From: Patagioenas fasciata | Lineage: Eukaryota > Chordata > Aves > Columbiformes > Columbidae | Length of the DNA: 64,000 nt | Reading direction: 5' to 3' | Assembly (NCBI RefSeq): GCF_037038585.1 | Contig: NC_092524.1 | Span: 49,499,001 to 49,563,000, forward strand | Shown: one piece after another, positions 47,861-60,502 of the stretch | Layout of the letters: every line of letters starts with the position of its first letter | How positions within the stretch are numbered: position 1 is the stretch's first letter | The notes under the pieces: generated by a model | Told to the model about the DNA's origin: nothing | What the model saw: only the letters and a program-made list of their open reading frames with translations | Databases searched by the model: none | Made by a program: the position numbers and the translations under genes

Positions 47861-50800
47861 AGTGATGCTGCTGGGAATCTTCTGGCATTAACTGAGCTCC
47901 AAAATATGATGCTAAACAGTTTTTCCTTGCTTTTTTCCTTCCTTGTATTTTTAAATTTTAAGATCTCCCGGGATTCTCTCTTACCATATAAATACTCGAT
48001 ATAGTAGATCTCCAGCTTGATTAGATCCCTAGGGATTGTACTGATAACAAGACGTTAATATATTGCAAGGAAAGGAGAGGAAGATTCAAAAGTCCCTCTG
48101 TGTTTGTTTATGATGTGAGCTGTCTATTAAACTTTCCCACACACACACCCAAACCCTGACATGCACACACCTAACATTCTGCTCTTGACAAGTCTCTGGC
48201 TCTCCTGTTGCTGTCACTCAGAGTTTTGTCACTGACTCCTGGCACAGCTGGAGCAAGGTCTGCCTGGGCATGGGGAGAGGAGCGTGTGGCACCACAGACT
48301 CTGCCTCGTCTCTCATTATATTTTTTTTCACCTCAGCCCCAGAGAAAAGGTTCCCTCACAAGCCCTTTGCTCACAGGAGGCACCTCAGTTGCCAGCTCTT
48401 AACGCTTACATGAAGAGGAGATTTGTTGATGTGAAATACGTGCAAAATTCGGCAGACATTATAAAATATTGAACAAATCTACATGAGAAAGACAGGCATA
48501 CAGAATTTCCCTCTATTTCTCACTTCCTTAGTTCTCCCTCTGTGTTTTTGGCTCATCTTGTTTCCGGGTAACACAATGGTATTTACTGATTTTACAACAT
48601 TATTTATGTTTTCAGATCTTACTTTGGAGGAATTGCTATTGATGCTTGGATTTAATTAGCATGGGACTTGGTAACAGCTTAATAAAAATTCAATTACAAA
48701 CCGTTCATTGTTCCTTGGGAAACATTAAGATCTATTATCAATATCTCCAAAAGGGATTAGTTTAAAACTGACACTTTTCAGAATTAAACTGGGAAACTGG
48801 TTTGTTTATTTTTAGGGTGTAATTATGTTGAGTAGGTTTTTAACTTGAATTCAACTGCCTCAATTCAGAGCCATATTTCCATTATATACCATTACGCATA
48901 TATTGATATGCATACTCTAAAAGAAACCCAGTATTCTTTCCTGGAATCCAGTGAGTGACTGTGAATGATGAATTATGTTTCCAGAAGGGTTGTAAACAAG
49001 AAGGTAAATGGGAGCTCAAATTGATTTTTATAATCGAATTTCAGTAAAAATATGGAATGATGGTAATTCATTCTGTGCCATGGCGAATTTAATTCCTGCT
49101 GTAAGAATAGGAATTACAATAATCTTGTTTTGTTGGGAGTATCTGAAAGGATGAATTTGTTCTTATGTAAATATCATAAAACTTTCAAATTGAGGGTCAT
49201 TACCTAGATGTGCTACTATGTGCCTCCTACCTGGTTACGCCTTTTCAGAGCCCTACCTTGGTTTTGACTGTACCTGGAGTCATTACTGCCTTTGTAATAT
49301 CTAAAGTTGACACAGATGTTTAAAGTATATTTGCAAAACTTTCCTCAAATGTTTATCTTCCTTCTCTCATCCATGCCTTCCAGTTAGGTTTTAAAACTAG
49401 AGATTCTTTTACCTTCATCCCTGTTGTCTTTTTTTCCGTGTTTTTTGCTGGTGGAAGCAAACAACTGAATGCTTTCTGTTTATTTATTTTTTTCTTTCTT
49501 AGTGGCATTTCAAGACTTAACCCTCTGAAAAGCTTTACTATCAAATAAGGGTATAGAAAAGTGATAACAAAGCAACAAAACAAAGTCTGAATGCTATTTA
49601 ATCTGTGGCATTCAGCCACAAATAGGAGTGCAAGAAAAATGTTGGATGGGGAGGAAGGATAAAAATAATGAAATTCCATTGAAGCACATTTTGTTAGTTT
49701 TTGGTGGAAAACTGGGGCAGGAAATTTTCTCTTTTGAGGACATGAGAATGTTTGGGGAATTTTTAACGTAAATACTTGGCTCTTCCCCCATCCTCTTATA
49801 ATTTGGGACTCCAGGTTATGTTTTAGCCTTTTCAGAACCTCAAGGAAAGATACGACAGAGCCCTAAAGGCTTTTGTCTATTGCTTAATATATAGGAATTG
49901 CTGGTCTGCTTGCAAAACCCATCTCTTCTGTTAAACTAGTGAATCTCGTGAGCAAGGGAGTTCATATATGAAGTTTTAACACATGGGGACACAGAGAGAA
50001 CTTATTTAGCTTGCCAGAGTCCAGCTCTGCTGTGTGGGATGATGTGCTCTGACAGCAGTTTGTCATTGGAAGCAACTGCTTACCATACCCACTACCACAG
50101 ACAGCAAAAATATGAAGAGCAGTGCCAGCAGGTTTCTGGGCACTCTGTCTTCCTGACATTACTCATTGAATAAAGCATATTTTCTCACAATTGGTCAATT
50201 ACTGCTGTTAACAAATGGATTATTATCACATTAACCTGCATTAAAAGAGAGTCTTGTCTGCTAACTGCTGGAGAGAAGCAGTTTCTCAAGCATGATAGAT
50301 TTCAGTAATCATGTTAGGTAGTGACAGGTACAATTTTCTGTACTGGAAAAATGGGGAGGATTTTCAGAGATCTGATTGTGACAGGTATCTGGCAGTACTT
50401 GTGGCAGGCCCAGGCATATACATGTGGCATTATTCTTTATTCAAAGTTGTCTGTTGCTCACAGGGCTTTCTGGAGTATTGTTGGACAAAAAAATTGTTGT
50501 TAATGGACGAATGAAAAGGTTGATCTGAGAGCTTTAGGAACTGATGGCTGTTTCCTGAAGATTACACATACTCAAGTCTTCTCAAGATCCATGTTGAGAA
50601 GTTTTATCTCAGTCTGGATGGGATTTGGAGAGTGGGAGGCTATATTTGATGTCATACTTGCTGCTTAATAATAATATTTAGTATTTGGAAATGATTCAGG
50701 ATTCTTGAGCAACTGCCAAGTTACAGTGCTCACTGAAGAGAATCAAGGTACCAAAACAGGGAGACAGACAAAGAACCACTTGGCCAGACACCATCCGGTA

Positions 50801-53331
50801 CCTCAGAAGCTGTTGTTGATATTTCTAATCAAACCACATCTTCTTCATTTTCCCTGTTGACAACTCCATTAATTCTGAAGTGGGTGACAAGGCCAGTGTC
50901 TGTGAGGATGAGGTCCTAGTGTATACTTCATGGTGTGGAGAGCAAGGAGAACAAACCAAGACAATTCAAAGCTCCCCTGAATACTGTAGTGACAGACGAG
51001 GTATGGCAAGAAGAATTCCTGCCCCCAAACCATACTTGCTTTAAACACTACTTTCAGTGATGTGCCTTTGTGGTGTGGGGAGAGCCTCACACCAGACGTG
51101 CTGCTCTGCATGCACCCGTGTGGAAATGTGCACTAGCTGATATGCAAGAACAGAGAGTAGTTCTTGCAGAAGAGGAGTAAGAATGAAGTCTGTGTTTTCC
51201 ATTGCCCTATCCCAGAAATACGCTTAGTTATAAAAGTCAAGCTCTACACTTCATGATGCAATGAGAATTGGGACTGTGAGTGTAGCACAGGTCACGAAAA
51301 TTAGTACCCAAAGCCAGCTGAAGGTTCCCAGTTGCTTTTGCAGGGCTGGTGAGCAGTGAGTATGTTACCTCCTTTTCAGCACTCCAGAAAGAAAGTTCAA
51401 ATCCATTCCCATCTAGTTGGTGAAGTAAGTAACAATAATATAAGAGAGAGAGATGATCTATAGCGTTCATTTTAATAACATTTCCCTTCTCTCAAGAGGA
51501 TTTTTTGAGTCTGTGAAAGAGTCAAGATACTATGCAAATAGTTTAAAAAGTAGCATTCTCATGAATATAAAATATTTTCCTAGATGCTGAAGGGTCATTG
51601 TGAGGCCAAGGACAGTAGTCTGTGATGTTCTTCATCAGACTACACTGTGCCATTTGGGTTGCTTGGGTGCTGTGTCAAGGCTTTGATCTGCTGATTGCAT
51701 CAGTACAAGGGAAGAACTCCCCATATTTTACCTCCACTTTATGCATTTATGTATTCCTGGCAGAAAATAGATTGTAGAATTTTAAGAGTGCTCAAATATC
51801 TTCAGATGACAAGCTCAAGGATTTTGCCTCCTTAATAATTCATGTGCCTTTAAAACTCCCAGAGGTATCCCCATGCCATAGGTTTCTGTAGGTAATGGTG
51901 TTTACATTAATATTTACTGAGTGGAGTATTTTTCACCTGCCTCTCTGTGTTGCTCTGGATGGTACTTAGCAACTGTTCCTCCCTAGTCTAGGCTGCTTCT
52001 CTTGTTAAACTTAATCTCAATGAAAGACAAACCCTACCTCATTAATACTAAGCATGACCTTCCTGCTAATTACAAGCCTTAGCAAAGGGTTAAGTGTCAT
52101 GCTATTTTACTTCTATAGCTGGCTATAGTTTTTTTCGTTGGACTCATTAGCACTAACTGCCTTTGAAAATGCCTTTCAGTTAATATAATTTTCACATATT
52201 TTTTCACCCTCCAATTAAGTTGGAAAGGGTCATGATCAGGAAAAATTGTTGTGCAATGGGAATTGTGGAATTGGGAACCACCAAATAAATCAGCACAGCT
52301 TATTTCCCAGTAAAGACTATTTGTATTAAATTTCAATTTAATTAAATTAATTGTTCAACTAGGTAAGAATTTTACAGAGCTCAATGTTGTTATTAAGTGG
52401 TGTTTCTGCTGTATGTAGAAGGTATGGAATATGCAAACACATGGGCACTCTTTCACGTTTTAAGTGACAGCTGCAGCTGGTGCTGGGTGAAATTGTTTAG
52501 AAGGTGAGAGGACAACGGAAAATAATTTTGAAATAATTTTCAGGGGCTTCAGGACTTTGATTTTGCACATTTCTGGACCTGGAATATTCTGCCACGAACA
52601 CACAATTCTAAGAACCCTCAATATGGGGATGGCCATGATGGCCTGAAACCCTTTCTGAATATGGTTATTCCAAAGAGTTTCTGCATTCCTCTCCATACTT
52701 ACCTTGCATGGTTATACATCCCTGTTTTTCTCTGTGCTAACACACAGAGAAGATCGACTTACGTTGAAAAAACATTCCCTAAGAGATGACTGTAGATAGA
52801 GGGTGAATACTCTTTTTAACAGCATAGTGAAACAGTGAGAGGCCTCTCGCAGCCTTTCTGTGCAGCAACTCAACTGTGATAGGATGGAGGAAATGGAGAA
52901 ACAGTATTATGTCAGTGGGTGGAGGGAGATATTAATATTAATACAGGAAAGAGGTGCCTGGATCCTGAAATAGTGGGCTGACGTGCCAGCCCCAAAATGC
53001 GAATCTTGATTTACTGCAGCAAATTAAGATTCTTAGTATCGTGAATCCTCATGGAAATTCATCTCATAAAAAACACACTGTTTTTTATTCTCTAGAAAGC
53101 CTTAGGGATTTGAGGCCTCTAGAAATTGAAGCTTTAAGAAAAGCATCAAATACCAATAGATGCATGATGCAGTAATAAGACAGTAAAAGTGCAAGATACA
53201 AAACAACTTTTCTTCCAACTGCATTACAAGCTAGTCTTATCATAACACAGATTATTTTAAATATATTTTGCTTCTTTTAAGGGGAATACTTCATTTTTTT
53301 GGGTTATCTGTCACAGTTGTATCTTTCAGGA
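47861..53331. other. Unique non-coding sequence, no gene recognised
   Basis: AT-rich unique DNA. No frame exceeds about 108 codons and none is recognisable. A block at 48590-48910 is listed as a candidate conserved element; similar AT-rich, TAAT-containing texture occurs at about 49010-49140 and 52000-52110. Confidence 0.5.
48590..48910. other. Candidate conserved non-coding element
   Basis: About 320 bp free of recognisable repeats, without CpG islands and with no long frame. It contains repeated homeodomain-type cores (TTTAATTAGC near 48652, TCAATTACAA near 48691, GTAATTATG near 48821). This is the texture of developmental enhancers in amniotes, but it rests on base composition and motifs only. 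Confidence 0.25.
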
Positions 53332-53899
53332 TGTCCTGATTTCAGCTGTGATAGAGTTAATTTTCTTCCTACTGTATAGTGCTGTGTTTTGGATTTCATA
53401 TGAGAATAATGTTGATGACACACTGATGTTTAAGCAGTCAAGGACTTTTCAGCTTCTCATAGGGGCCTGCCAACGAGAAGGTGGGGAGTGCATAAATGGT
53501 TGGAAGGGGACACAGCCAAGACAACTGAACCCAACTGGCCAAAGGGATATTCCATACCATATGACATCATGCTCAGCATATGAAGCTGGGGAAAGAAGAA
53601 GGAAGGGAATGGACATTCAGAGTGATGGAGTTTGTCTTCCCACGTAACTCTTACATGTGATGCAGCCCTGCTGTCCTGGAGAGAGCTGAACACCTGCCTG
53701 CTGATGGGAAGTAGTGAATGAATTCTTTGTTTTGCTTTGCTTGCATATGAGACTTTTGCTTTACCTATTAAACTGTCTTCATCTCAACCCATGAGTTTTC
53801 TCATTTTTACCCTTCTCATTCTTGCTCACATCCCATGTCAGGGAGAGTGAGCAAGCAGCTGCGTGGTGCTTAGTTGCTGGGTGGGTTTAAACCACTATA
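53332..53899 (+). mobile_element. Solo LTR of an avian endogenous retrovirus
   Basis: A nearly full-length LTR of about 568 bp in sense orientation. It begins TGTCCTGATTTCAGCTG and ends in the block TGCGTGGTGCTTAGTTGC, then GGGTTTAAACCACTATA, which I recall as the conserved ends of an LTR family common in Neoaves (family name not asserted). Internal signals, in order, are a CRE-like TGACATCA (53562-53569), a decayed TATA region CATATGAA (53577-53584) and an ATTAAA polyadenylation signal (53767-53772). AGGA at 53328-53331 recurs at 53900-53903 and may be the target-site duplication. No primer-binding site, gag or pol follows, so this is a recombined solo LTR. Open frames inside are incidental. 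Confidence 0.8.
53767..53772 (+). promoter_or_regulatory. LTR polyadenylation signal ATTAAA
   Basis: ATTAAA within CTATTAAACTGTCTTCATCT, followed by a T-rich stretch, sits where the R region of this LTR family carries its polyadenylation signal. It is a common variant of AATAAA. Confidence 0.55.
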
Positions 53900-54599
53900 A
53901 GGATTTGGGTTTCTAGCAAGAGAATAATGTTCTTGAAATCATTACAGGGAATCTCTTACCTCATTGGAAAAAAAAAGGTGAAGACAATGTATTTATACTA
54001 CGGTCTAGAAAAAAATGAAGTTTTTCTTTTTCTACTTTGTGGAATTCTTGACTCATCAGAGAAAATGTTGACAGATAATGCTCTTTGATCACTTCTGGAT
54101 GAGGCTCAGTATAACTTAATGCATGTATCTTGTATTGTAAATGAGATCAACACATTGAATGGGGACGAAATAAAGACTGAAACTGTTAATTTATCTGACC
54201 AGGACATCAGGCATCAAAGACTGGGACACAACTTCTAGAAAACATTTTTTGACATCATCTCACCTGTTTGAGTCAGTACATAATCCAGTGGAAAAGGATC
54301 ATACACACAAGTCAGTGTCATTCGAGATCTACAGATGGCAGCTGCTGGGAGAAACTAAGCCTGGCTAAGGAAACTCTTGGAGACACTTGTGATACTGACT
54401 GGGTTTTTGTGGTTTCTGCCTTTAATCAGTTTGTTTTTCTCTTGAGGTTTGCAGTCTCCATTTCTTCCTGCAGATTACATCGTCTGAACACACTAGATTC
54501 CTATAGACCTCACTGCTAACGTGAATGTGCTTAATACTGCTTACTGAAGAGAGAAAGATCTCCCCCAGTGTTGGCTGAGGTTACTTACCCCATGCCCGC

Positions 54600-54609
54600 T
54601 TGGCGGGAA
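54600..54609 (+). promoter_or_regulatory. E2F-like site
   Basis: TTGGCGGGAA matches the E2F consensus (TTTSGCGGGAA type) and preserves a CpG in CpG-poor DNA. It is isolated, with no promoter-like CpG island around it, so function is doubtful. Confidence 0.3.
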
Positions 54610-56106
54610 GGATACGTGGAACAGAAATCTGCAAGTCACGTTCTCCCAGTACTAAGGAGCCTTATTTCTAAGGAGATTTTTTTATAGAGCTGCTTAGAGA
54701 TCTACAGCATTTCCCCAGCCACAGACAATGACTCAAGCAGAGCTGCCTTAACAGAAAAATATTTGTAATAATCCACATGTAGTGGTTTCCTTTCACAAGG
54801 AATAATGAGCAAGAATTCAGTGCAACTCTTTATAACAGCCATGAGAGGGGCTTCTTTGACCACTATGGCAGTTTGGGATATAAGTCAATCCAGTTAATGT
54901 TCCAGAAAACAGATAATAAGGATTTCAAGGGTGCTGTCACCGAATCATTGAAGTTAGCAGACGATCATCAGTCTCAATTTCACTGTACTCTGAGTGGTGA
55001 GTAGTGTGAAGTCTTCTAGTGGGAGGGACCCAAACTGCTCAGCTGCACACCACAGCCCCTCAGCTGCAGAAATACCCTTGCGGTTACAGGTCAGAACCTG
55101 CTCTTTGAGAACAGGTGAATTTGTGTTCTTCCAAACATTCAAATTTCATGTTTCTGTGGTGTTTGATAGAAACATCTGTCCCACCTTGGGTTCTGGTGGC
55201 TCTAATGAGGAACACAGCAAATGTAGTATTGATTCCAGTTTAGTCCTTTCCCTGCTTACACTCAAGTAAGAGAAACACTAAATCTCTAGCATATGTGCAA
55301 CTGTAAACTGATTTCTATACAACAACTAGTTATTAATTCCTTATATTTGGACATATATTTTAAAATACGTCTAAGGGGGCACTGAAAGAAGGTTGTTTGC
55401 ATGATGAGAGGCTCCTCATCACAGGACTGAGATGGGCAGTCACTGCATTTGGCCCAGGCTGGATGTGAGGGAGCACCTGCCCACTTGATGGTACATCAGT
55501 TGGGAAGCTGTTGAGAAGTTAGTGTGGAGCAATGTGAGAGAGGTGAGGCACACCTGAACAAGGGCAAAGAGCAGGTGCTTGGGTCTTTGAAGTCCCATCA
55601 CAAAATGGTTGTCATATATTAGCTCTATTGTAAACTTAGGCATTTTTTCTGGTACTCCTATCAATTTCTAATTGTTCCAGAACCTCTCTGTTTTGAAGAT
55701 AAGAATGTCTGTATTTGTTGCTGGCTTGTATGTATTTTTATTAGGTTTTTGTTTTTGTTTTTTAGCATAAATAATTAATTTCACTCCTCTTTATATTTAC
55801 AGAGAGCAGTCATACCCTCCATCAGCCCACACTTTGCTTTGGCAAACAGTTACCGTTTCTTAAAATAACTGCTCATTTCCCTTCAGGAACACTCTTTGTT
55901 CCAGTTTAAATTATTTTTTCTTGAACAAGAATGAGTAGAATCACATTATTCTGCTGTTGGCTTGTACAATGCAATTGTATACCATTCAGTTTCACTGGAA
56001 ATACTTTGCCTTGTACATATCCTGAAACTAAGTTTGTTATCCTCAGAGTCACATTTCTTGATATCTACAGTGATCAGTGATGAGCTAACACTTCCTGACT
56101 GTTGTA

Positions 56107-56131
56107 CTTTTTTGTTTGTTTGTTTGTTTGT
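56107..56131 (+). repeat. (TTTG)n microsatellite
   Basis: A T run followed by four TTTG-type units. It is simple sequence. Confidence 0.9.
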
Positions 56132-57479
56132 AAGTGATGATTCCCCATTTCATAGCAAATTTGTAGTTCTGGTACAGAGCCTGGAAGCACATCTCCGTTC
56201 AATGCTTTTGGAACCTAAAACCACCAAGGTTTTTCTAGGTTTAAAAAAAACCCCAACAACTTTAGTCTTACGGTTCAGAACCACATCATATCTTCTTCAC
56301 GGTAAGTGCTAATTTTTCATGAGATCATATAGAATGCTTTCCTTAAGTCTGATGGATTAGATTTTACCTAATATCCCTAGAAAATCAGTCACCTTAACAA
56401 ATATGATTCCACTATCCTTCACTGTGTTTTATATTTACCAGTATTCATTCTTTCATATTTTTGCTGATCGGGCCTTGTAGTTGCCAGTATCACTTTCCCC
56501 CATCTATTAAATTAAGCCACCACATTTCTGATTCTTGACTTGCATGTCTCTGCCTCTCATTTGACATGAACCGAATTTGTTTATTCATATCACTGTTTGT
56601 TGCGTTGGTGCCCTCTCCATCTTTTCTGAACAGCCCATCCTATTCACTGAAATGTCTGGTCATGCTTACTGTGCTTTTATGTTTTCCTTAATGTTTATAA
56701 CCATCCAGTTTCATGTCCAACATCAGGACTTGCAGTTCTTCCTTCCCGATGTTGCCTTTATTCTTTGTGATCAATCCCACAGCTGTTTGACTTGGTTCTG
56801 CATTTTATATTGTCACACACTAATGGTGTCACCTGCCTGGGCACTGCTCCCATCTGGCATCCTTCTGGCCCTTGCTCATCTCTGTGCAAAAAGCCATTGA
56901 GCTAATTAAGGACCCAGACCTTCAACTGATCTTCTGCAGAGCCTTTCTTCTCTGCATGTTCAGTTAAAATGAATACGCTATTCAGAGAATCTCTCACCCT
57001 TTATGTTTAAAAGTTTCTGAAGTAGATAAGTTTCTCTGATTCCTTCATGGCTCATTTCTGTGAGTAATTCTTGCTCTGAAGCTTATTCACAGTCAGTGGG
57101 TTCATGTGTGTTGTGTTCAGATGCCCAAAGGATTCGTCTATGATTTAGGTGACTTTGTGTTTTTATCCCTTATATTGGTAGCAGAAACCGAATTTCAGTG
57201 CAAATACTAGTGATGGTAAATTATAATTTTAATTTGAAGTAGTTCATGATAGTGATTAGAAATAGCTGCTTTCATAACTACATCTGATAGGAAACTTATT
57301 CATGGCAATATTTCCAAATGATAGGAATGATGGAAAGAAATTAATGTAAAAATTGAAATAGTATGTCTGGATTATTTTTCTTTTGGATTTTTTTTTCTAT
57401 TTCTAATTAATGAAGATAAGAGATCAGCACTGAGAACCATATACTTCTACTCTTGGCTTCAAAACCTTCTGGAAAGCAA

Positions 57480-57497
57480 TGTGTGTGTGTGTGTGTG
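57480..57497 (+). repeat. (TG)9 microsatellite
   Basis: Nine TG dinucleotides. It is likely to be polymorphic and can adopt Z-DNA. Confidence 0.95.
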
Positions 57498-58919
57498 AAA
57501 TAAATGGAAAACTACTATCTTTAAAGTAACATATGGTAATATTTTGCCAAACAAATCTATGCAAATACTACCAATCCCAGTCTACTCCAGAAATGCAGAA
57601 TTGCTGACAAAACACCCTGTCTTTGGCTCAGAAAACACAGAATACTGTTCAGGAAGGTAAAGTTGATAATAATGGAAAGGGTTGTGGTAGAGAGCAAAGG
57701 GATTGTATGTACCTGCAAGAATGCTGCAAGTACATGGACAAGACAAACAGTACTGGGTCTTTCATTTTTTTGTGCTTGATGTAGCCCTGCATTTCTTTGC
57801 AGAGAGCCATTGGGCTTTGCAAGCAGTTAAGCAAATTCTGCCCTTGATTGTTTTCCTCCGTTCATTTCAGTGAGGGAGCAGTGATGGAGTCAAGTCTTAA
57901 AATCACTTCACCCGAAGTGTAGCCAAACAGCAGGCAGGACAGAATGACTGATCCACATGTGTGCTGACCAACCCTCTGCCTACCCCTAAATCTCTTAAAC
58001 CACCTCTTTCATTAGGATAAAATATGGGATGATATTATAATAATATCTCGCTGGTTCTTGGCATTGTTGTTTTTTAATCTGAGTTCTTGTATTGTAAAGA
58101 CCAGAATTGCAATGATTTGAACCATGTTAACTTTTTAAAAAACAAGAAGGCTGATAATACAATATAGTGGCTAAAATTTTAAAGCAAATGTGACAGGAGA
58201 AAGGCTCCTACTTTCTCAATTACTAAGTAACTGTACTTGTCTCCATGGGAACTGCATTTCAGCTCCACAGTCTAGGGTTGCTGCTGTATGTTTCTCTGCT
58301 GCTATGTGTTATTCCCTACTGTTATTCAGAACAGAAAACAGGTGATGTAGAAATCTTCCTCACTCTTCACAACCATTATTCCTTGAACAAACTTGTGCTT
58401 GAGTGTTGGTAAGCCTGTAAAACCGAAGTTGTATTTCCCTCAAACTTTCTTTCTCTCTCAACCTACACTAGTCCCCAAAATCGCCATCCATAATAATCTG
58501 AATTTCCCACAGTTCTTTTCAGCTGAAGCTTTAGGATCAGAATGAGAGCAGACTTGAGCTGAGTATAAGACTTATGTCTCCATGATATTACAGGGACCTC
58601 GGTTAACAGGTTGCACTCGTGTTGTAGCTTATTCCTCTTCTGAGAGGGGAAAACTGGGTTCAGGCAGTGTGTTTCTAGACTATTTCATTCACAAATGTTT
58701 ACAGTCTTGGACAGATATTTAAATGACTAAAGTAGCAGCATACTGAAGCAAGAGCAAAGTGGACAATTCCCTAGTGCACAGAAAGCAGCTGTGCTTAAAA
58801 GCTGTCAGCCAGCAAATCCTTTTGCTTTGTGCAAAACTGTGTATTTCCATCAATTTACTCTGCCCTGGCCCACTCAAATGAAAGTTTCTCTGCCGTTCTG
58901 TTGCCATCTCGATTTTGTA

Positions 58920-59165
58920 TCCTCAAGTGAAAGCCAGCATTGATGCGGATGTGTCCAGATAAACAGCAATTGCACCTTTATTTATGTGAAATACATCGAT
59001 CTTTTGCTTTGGTGGAAATGCCTTGCAATAGAATTTGACATATGATGCCAAGCACCCTGAAAAAGTTACTGTGCTCCAATTAATTATCTTGTGTTTCTCT
59101 TGTTCAGTTTCAGCCTTTTAGCTCTGATAAAGCTATTAGTTTTGTTGCTTTATCGCTTCTATTAT
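58920..59165. other. Candidate conserved non-coding element
   Basis: A repeat-free block with preserved CpGs (ATGCGGAT, CATCGATC, TATCGCTT). It has CCAATTAATTATC near 59076, CAGCAATTGCA near 58964, a GATAAA-rich segment and CTTTATCG. No frame persists through it. Dense, non-repetitive motif content suggests an enhancer-like element, but conservation has not been tested. Confidence 0.28.
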
Positions 59166-60488
59166 AGCACAAGACATTCCAGGTCATGACTTGGACCCAT
59201 GAGCATATGAGGATTGCCCAGCAATTCATTTCTGATCAGATAAACACTGAAGGGTTCAAATGTGTATCCAAGTGCATCCAAAAGTCTTTGGAGGAGAAAT
59301 CTCATTAGAACAGACTTTCCTTTGAGCTTCTTGTCATCCCTGGCTGGCTTTGAAACAGGAAACTGAACAGAAACAACCTCATTCATGGCTTTGTTTTCAA
59401 GTATGCTTTTTTTTCCCAATATTTCCATTTGTAGCTCAGAGTGAAACTAGGTAGCAGAATAATACAGAAGTTCATGAGAAAATAACCTAATTTTCTGGAG
59501 AAAATCAAACAGTAGAGCTAGTCCAAGCACTGATCAAAATGTTATGCTGGTGCTTGATCATTACCTGACTCAATGCATCTTTTTTCTTGTCCTGTTGTCA
59601 TGGTGTTTGTAAGTGATGATTAGCCAGTGAAGAACTTGTTCTTAATGACAAACGTAGCAATTTCCAGTTTCTAAATTAATGCACCAAATGTATTTGTAAT
59701 AAAAATATTTAATATTTTTCTGCTTTTATTATTTATCTATTTTAGTTTCATGAATTAGCTGTAAATTGTCAGATGATGCTTTTTAACTCCTTCAGCCCTT
59801 TGAATAGTCTGAGTGTTCACGAGTAAATGTGAAGTTTCCTCTCTGAATACTAGCAGCAAGTGATGAAATTCACTTTGCACAGTAAAAGTAGTTGCATGAA
59901 TGTTTGTGGAAGCAAACCACAAAATTAAATGAGAAAAACACCTGCAGCAGCATTACAGGATTAATTCTATATTTCCTACAAGTCAACAAGTTCTTCTTGC
60001 TTATACATCCATCTTATTTTTATTTTACAGTAAACACTTAAAATGTTGCTGAAGCATAAACAGCAGGGACCACAGCCATTCCTTTTTATGCTGTTTTCAA
60101 CTCAATCTGTTAACCCGTTTGTTTATTCGTCAGAATATTTACACTGATCCACATTTCTCCCAAACTTCCATTTGGAACTTGCTGTCTAAAGCTTTTTGAT
60201 GAAATCTCATAAGCTTATTTAGACTTCCGTCAATTCATGTGTTCATTTCCCTTTTTAACCTCATCAGAAAAGTTGTATTTGTCATTAAATTTATGTATGA
60301 ATATAACTTGCTTACTTGGTACAATTTAAAGACAAAAATCCTTGGATATCAGAAGAAATTCTTGAACCAGTTAACAATCTTAAAAGATAAATCAATATTT
60401 TTAGATACAGTTCACAAGACACTTATGCAATTTTATTTAACTTCACAATATTCTCTGAAGTTCTAGGAAAATATAGACAAAAATGGAC

Positions 60489-60502
60489 TTTTTTTTTTTT
60501 TT
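60489..60502. repeat. Poly(T) run
   Basis: A run of 14 T followed by AATTTTTATTTTTT. It is simple sequence. Confidence 0.9.

Larger units (their letters stand above)
53900..58919. other. Unique non-coding sequence, no gene recognised
   Basis: No domain is recognisable in frames up to 116 codons (55962-56312 plus). That frame ends at a GTAAGT donor-like site (56302-56307), but the upstream T/G tract is a poor acceptor. Confidence 0.5.

Noticed and set aside
53348-53693. Open frames of 99 and 78 codons as retroviral genes
   Set aside because: They lie wholly inside the LTR, which is non-coding; no gag, pol or env sequence is present.
55962-56312. 116-codon plus frame ending at a GTAAGT donor-like site
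   Set aside because: The upstream (TTTG)n tract is not a proper acceptor and the peptide is unrecognised.
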